Part shown: piece after piece, positions 63,097 through 64,000 of the stretch | Numbering within the stretch: the stretch's first letter is position 1 | Layout: every line of letters starts with the position of its first letter | NCBI RefSeq assembly: GCF_001904725.1 | Contig: NZ_MRCE01000009.1 | Span: forward strand, 16,838-80,837 | DNA: 64,000 nucleotides | Source: Phormidium ambiguum IAM M-71 | GTDB taxonomy: Bacteria > Cyanobacteriota > Cyanobacteriia > Cyanobacteriales > Aerosakkonemataceae | Direction of reading: 5' to 3' | Translations under genes and position numbers: made by a program | Notes under the pieces: generated by a model | Told to the model about the DNA's origin: nothing | Database searches by the model: none | What the model saw: the letters and a program-made list of their open reading frames with translations, nothing else

Positions 63097-64000
63097 GTGC
63101 AGCAGAATATTTGGCAAATCATCCAAGAACAAATAAGAATTTGGCGTGCTGGCACAGTACCAGGAATATTAGCGATTGGAGTAATAATCATTGCACGGGG
63201 ATTTGGTTATTTTCAATCTTTAGAATTAGCAGTTTTTGACTTATTTCTCAGGCTGCGTCCTCCAGAAGCTATTGATGAAAGAATCACTATTATTGGGATT
63301 AATGAGCAAGATATTCAAACGGTTAAAAATTATCCGATTCCCGATAGAGATATTGCTGCATTAATTAATAAATTGCAAGCATATAAACCGACAGTAATTG
63401 GTCTTGATATTATTAGAGATTTACCAGTAGAGCCAGGTCATAGTTCTTTAGTTGCTACATTTAAAAATACTAAAAATTTAATTGGTATAGAAAAAGTATT
63501 ACCTGCTGAATTCGCACCTCCACCAACTTTACCTGCTAAACAAGTTGGTTTTGTCGATGCTATTTTAGATTATGATGGTAATTTAAGACGTAGTTTATTA
63601 GCAAGTCCGACTCCAAACGGTTATAAATTTTCCCTGTCTTTAAAACTAGCGGAAGCTTATTTATCCAGCAAAGGTATTGATCTAGAAAATGGCCTTAAAG
63701 ATCCAGAAGCGATGAGATTTCGCGCAACTGAATTACCACGTTTTCTATCTAATACTGGTGGATATGTAAAAGCCGATAATGGGGGAATTCAAATATTACT
63801 TAATTTTCGTAGTGGTTACAAAAGATTTAGAAGAATATCTTTAAATGAACTAAAAAAGGGAAATTTTAATCCTAATTGGTTGCGCGATCGCATTGTAATT
63901 ATCGGTCTAACCGCTGCTAGCGTTAAAGATAACATAAATACCGCAGCAATTCCAAGTAAAAATCCGGCACCGGGAGTAGTTTATGGAGTAGAAATTCAAG
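63097..64000 (+). CDS. CHASE2 domain sensor protein (3' end beyond window)
   Basis: Open frame from a GTG at 63097 (GGAG seven bases upstream) to the window edge, 301 codons seen, no stop. A membrane helix at about 20-40 (TVPGILAIGVIIIARGFGYF) is followed by the CHASE2 extracellular sensor: ELAVFDLFLRLRPPEAIDER, ITIIGINEQDIQTVKNYPIP, YKPTVIGLDIIRDLPVEPG, VGFVDAILDYDGNLRRSLLA and RDRIVIIGLTAASVKDNINT. The output domain (often kinase, cyclase or none besides three membrane helices) lies outside the window. It begins 24 bases after the response-regulator gene and is almost certainly in the same operon. Confidence 0.88.
   Translation, partial: MQQNIWQIIQEQIRIWRAGTVPGILAIGVIIIARGFGYFQSLELAVFDLFLRLRPPEAIDERITIIGINEQDIQTVKNYPIPDRDIAALINKLQAYKPTVIGLDIIRDLPVEPGHSSLVATFKNTKNLIGIEKVLPAEFAPPPTLPAKQVGFVDAILDYDGNLRRSLLASPTPNGYKFSLSLKLAEAYLSSKGIDLENGLKDPEAMRFRATELPRFLSNTGGYVKADNGGIQILLNFRSGYKRFRRISLNELKKGNFNPNWLRDRIVIIGLTAASVKDNINTAAIPSKNPAPGVVYGVEIQ

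Overview
The window looks like the chromosome of a filamentous cyanobacterium. Support comes from the very frequent GCGATCGC-type palindromes, cyanobacterium-typical families (DUF1995, DUF928, Mo-nitro_C, CHAT-TPR, TpsA-like hemagglutinins, a cyanobacteriochrome-type GAF domain, ComFB, DUF1816) and many short palindromic intergenic repeats. No tRNA, rRNA, CRISPR array or complete insertion sequence was recognised.

Layout. (1) 1-11.4 kb: housekeeping and unrelated genes: a cysteine desulfurase, a TPR protein, a TAXI-type binding protein, a DUF1995 protein, two cyclic-nucleotide-binding-domain proteins, mfd, and a CNNM/CorC-type membrane protein. (2) 11.5-25.4 kb: a secreted-protein region: a CHAT protease with TPRs, two TpsA-like exoproteins with almost identical ends, and a duplicated unit made of a 47-residue secreted peptide, a DUF928 protein and a terminator. 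(3) 25.6-44.7 kb: one long minus-strand exopolysaccharide operon of 15 genes. In transcription order these are a FlaA1/CapD dehydratase fused to an EAL domain, a Wzx-type flippase, a GH28-like protein, a GT4 glycosyltransferase, a PaaK/CapK-like ligase, a Wzy-like polymerase, two more GT4 enzymes, an initiating sugar transferase, WbqC, a PIG-L deacetylase, a FemAB-like acyltransferase, a PP-loop amidotransferase, a methyltransferase and a DegT aminotransferase. (4) 45.8-57 kb: divergent from that operon, a Wzc-like chain-length kinase, then signalling genes: a histidine kinase with a DXCF-type cyanobacteriochrome GAF domain, a CheY-like regulator, five small proteins (one ComFB-like, a pair of zinc-ribbon paralogues, one DUF1816) and a multidomain regulator ending in GGDEF. 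(5) 57.1-61.4 kb: RTX-type and subtilisin-like exported proteins. (6) 61.5-64 kb: a degenerate kinase-like membrane protein, a NarL-type regulator and the start of a CHASE2 protein cut by the window edge.

Two themes stand out. First, light and c-di-GMP signalling parts (cyanobacteriochrome kinase, GGDEF regulator, ComFB-like protein, and an EAL domain fused to the first enzyme of the polysaccharide operon) flank an exopolysaccharide locus, suggesting light- or c-di-GMP-controlled capsule or slime synthesis. Second, a 16-17 bp motif (ATGTATTTTTCGGAAAT and close variants) occurs six times, always on the plus strand and upstream of exported-protein genes or of the terminal regulator operon. It looks like a shared promoter or operator of a surface-protein regulon.
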